Below, in pieces: positions 30,068 to 31,321 of a DNA stretch of 31,321 nt. Positions within the stretch are counted from its first letter, which is position 1; every line of letters starts with the position of its first letter. The DNA comes from an uncultured Chloroflexota bacterium (lineage in GTDB: Bacteria; Chloroflexota; Dehalococcoidia; Lucifugimonadales; CAJWER01): assembly GCA_913030785.1 (NCBI GenBank), contig CAJWER010000004.1, positions 1 through 31,321 of the forward strand. Direction: 5' to 3'. A model generated the notes under the pieces. The model worked only from the letters and a program-made list of their open reading frames with translations. It ran no database searches and was not told where the DNA came from. The translations under genes were made by a program, and so were the position numbers.

Positions 30068-30760
30068 TCAACCGCTGTCGGCGTCGATGCTGTCCATTCG
30101 CTCCCTGTCGCGGTCTGTGAGGAATGGACCGATCCTGCGAGCGAACTCCGCCACCGACTCCTCTACCGTAGCGTCGGTCGTGTCTAGAACCAGCTTGTTG
30201 GGCAGCGCGGAACCTTGGAACTCCTCCTCAAACCTGCGCAAGACGAGATCAATATCCCCTCTTTGAACCACCCCTGCCTTATGTGGCCGCTCGGCCATTC
30301 GATTACGTATGGCATCGGGCGACGCCTTGACCAGGACAAGCACCGTTTCCGGGGCAAACTGGTTGATCCACGTCTCGAACAGATTCCTAGTGTCCATGAT
30401 CGGGTCGTCCGGGTCCAGGTCGACTAGATAGTCGAAGTAGAGCGGCCCGTAGACGTTGTCCTCGATGTGGAGCCCGATTATCATGCTGTCTGCTCCAGAA
30501 GTCGCGAAGGGGATGTGGTAGAAGATGTTGTGGCGCTGAATCATCTCCTTGACCCTGGGCGAAAGCCGCAGTATCTGCTCGTGCTCCTCGTCGGTGAGCT
30601 CAGGTGGGTGAGATATTTTAGGCATGAGGAAATGGTCGTGGATCAGGTATTCGTCTGGAACTCCGGCGAAGGCGTCCATCGTTTCGCGGGACCACTTGAT
30701 CAGCGCCCTAGCCAGGGTTCGGGCGCCGGCATACTCGCTGCCTACTAGCAGTAGTCTCAT
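30068..30760 (-). CDS. P-loop-kinase-like protein lacking the P-loop lysine
   Basis: This is a 230-residue soluble protein with the layout of a small nucleotide or metabolite kinase. MRLLLVGSEYAGARTLARAL holds the Walker A position (G7-x4-G12), but the Lys-Ser/Thr pair is replaced by A13-R14. Later a strand PETVLVLVKASPDAIRNRM (about 136-154) and a helix RRFEEEF with LPNKLVLDTTDATVEESV look like the adenine/LID parts of kinases. The middle has HDHFLMPKISHPPEL and a Tyr/Asp-rich piece (NVYGPLYFDYLVDLDPDDP) I cannot assign. The ATG has an excellent AAGGAG with 8-nt spacing. The loss of the lysine suggests weak or absent phosphotransfer, or an Arg substituting. It is downstream of queC on the same strand, separated by a repeat element. 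Confidence 0.65.
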   Translation of the reverse strand: MRLLLVGSEYAGARTLARALIKWSRETMDAFAGVPDEYLIHDHFLMPKISHPPELTDEEHEQILRLSPRVKEMIQRHNIFYHIPFATSGADSMIIGLHIEDNVYGPLYFDYLVDLDPDDPIMDTRNLFETWINQFAPETVLVLVKASPDAIRNRMAERPHKAGVVQRGDIDLVLRRFEEEFQGSALPNKLVLDTTDATVEESVAEFARRIGPFLTDRDRERMDSIDADSG

Positions 30761-30795
30761 CGTAATAACTCCTTAGGCGGGGCTCGCGACTCCAC

Positions 30796-30910
30796 CTTGT
30801 GATGCTGAGGAGGCCCCCGACGAAGTATCTGGGGCGGGGACTCCTAACGTGAGTTTAGCACGAGCGCCGGTCACCGTCCCAGACCCTTCTTTGTCGCTCA
30901 GGGTGGCATG
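30796..30910 (-). repeat. Degenerate inverted-repeat element, copy B
   Basis: This noncoding element lies between queC and the kinase-like gene. On the minus strand it begins with CACCCTGAGCGACAAAGAAG then GGTCTGGGACGG, and ends with CCCCAGATACTTCGTCGG followed by CTCAGCATCACAAG. The two halves are imperfect inverted copies (TCTGGGACGGTGACC against TCTGGGGCGGGGACT, 12 of 15). Ends of the type CCTGAGCG...AAGGGTCT are typical of short dispersed repeats found in many Chloroflexota and other genomes; that is recollection, not a search. It shares a nearly identical 20-base right arm with the element at 9173-9283. Confidence 0.6.
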
Positions 30911-30924
30911 GCATGGGTTGCCTG

Positions 30925-31321
30925 CTACCCATGGGTGATGAGGGGGTCCGTGACCCCTGCTTCGGCAAACCCCTTGGCCCTCAGGACGCAGCTGTCGCAC
31001 TCGTTGCAGGGGGTCTCGCCGCCCTCGTAGCAACTCCATGTGAGATCGAGGGGTGCGCCTAGCTCGACTGCCATTTGGACAATCTCTGCCTTGGACAGGT
31101 GGATGATGGGCGTCTCGATCTCGATGTCGATGCCGTACTCTGCGCCCAGCTTGCTGCCGAGACGCAGAGTAGTTGCCATCTGCCCATAAAACTCGGGCCT
31201 ACAATCCGGATAGCCGCTGTAGTCGATGGCGTTGGGGGCCATGTATAGGCGTGCGACTACTTCCGACGCTGGGACGCCCTCGACCTCAATGGCGTGGAGC
31301 ACCTTGCTCTCCAGCAAGGCC
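30925..31321 (-). CDS. queC: 7-cyano-7-deazaguanine synthase, C-terminal part (gene runs off the right edge)
   Basis: QueC converts 7-carboxy-7-deazaguanine and ammonia to preQ0 with ATP, on the way to queuosine. The visible 131 C-terminal residues include YSGYPDCRPEFYGQM, the LSKAEIVQMAVELGAPLDLTWSCYEGG stretch, and the zinc-binding Cys set WSC, PCNECDSC with VLRAKGFAEAG. The N-terminal PP-loop lies outside the window. The frame is open to the edge, so internal TTG/ATG codons near 31317 are not the start. The stop is TAG at 30925-30927. No tight terminator follows, only the repeat element. Confidence 0.95.
   Translation of the reverse strand, partial: ALLESKVLHAIEVEGVPASEVVARLYMAPNAIDYSGYPDCRPEFYGQMATTLRLGSKLGAEYGIDIEIETPIIHLSKAEIVQMAVELGAPLDLTWSCYEGGETPCNECDSCVLRAKGFAEAGVTDPLITHG

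Noticed and set aside
1..31321. CRISPR arrays, tRNA/rRNA genes, transposases, phage genes, plasmid origins
   Set aside because: Looked for by eye on both strands in all spacers; no regular spacer-repeat pattern, tRNA T-loop plus acceptor pattern, or such protein family was found.

Overview
The window is 31.3 kb of moderately GC-rich, gene-dense bacterial chromosome. It contains no rRNA, tRNA, CRISPR array, transposase or phage gene that I can see. The gene families (HisZ-type histidine operon, K+-dependent membrane pyrophosphatase, bacterial translin, DUF350/DUF4178 proteins, a divergent SecA, and a GMC oxidoreductase of the type with a Cys cluster) together suggest a Chloroflexota lineage such as a Dehalococcoidia/SAR202-like organism. 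That is an inference from gene content only; no marker gene proves it. GTG and TTG starts are common.

Layout. 1-6562 (minus): a histidine operon read hisZ, hisG, a zinc-dependent phospholipase C-like gene, hisD, hisC, then a GMC oxidoreductase cut by the window edge. Junctions are tight (TGATG or ATGA overlaps), and a good sigma-70-type promoter lies in front of hisZ. 6813-7648 (plus): a PadR regulator and its HAAS-type membrane partner, both apparently broken by single-base insertions. 7720-8625: a DegV protein. 8626-9668: no confident plus-strand gene; it holds a degenerate inverted-repeat element and a tiny minus-strand membrane ORF interrupted by an in-frame TGA.

9669-15884 (plus): a compact cluster of a transglutaminase-fold protein, a PaaK/ANL-like protein that lacks the ATP loop and lid, a K+ channel with an RCK domain, a complete PaaK-like adenylating enzyme, a GNAT acetyltransferase and a tandem universal stress protein. 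15914-21177 (plus): a large, divergent SecA-like ATPase, a lipoprotein whose 150-residue C-terminal half has no acidic residue, and an unrecognised 351-aa protein. The arrangement of 9669-21177 is the best candidate in this window for an undescribed system.

21178-21527: a hairpin-rich spacer ending in a strong bidirectional terminator. 21528-23319 (minus): a 65-aa protein, a DUF4178 protein and a duplicated DUF350 membrane protein, which looks like an envelope-stress type module. 23679-27770 (plus): mnmA, rnhB, a frameshifted yraN, ThiE fused to an unrecognised N-terminal helical domain, and a translin-family protein. 27892-30005: an intrinsic terminator hairpin abutting the start of hppA, then hppA itself. 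30068-31321 (minus): a P-loop-kinase-like protein without the P-loop lysine, a second inverted-repeat element, and the C-terminal end of queC.

Two window-wide patterns stand out. First, four apparent frameshifts (PadR, HAAS, and two in yraN) are all +1 insertions, so either these genes are decaying or the assembly carries insertion errors. Second, mnmA, the thiE fusion and the PaaK-like ligase lack a Shine-Dalgarno sequence but carry an extended -10 (TGTTANNNT) 6-8 nt before the ATG, as expected for leaderless transcripts.
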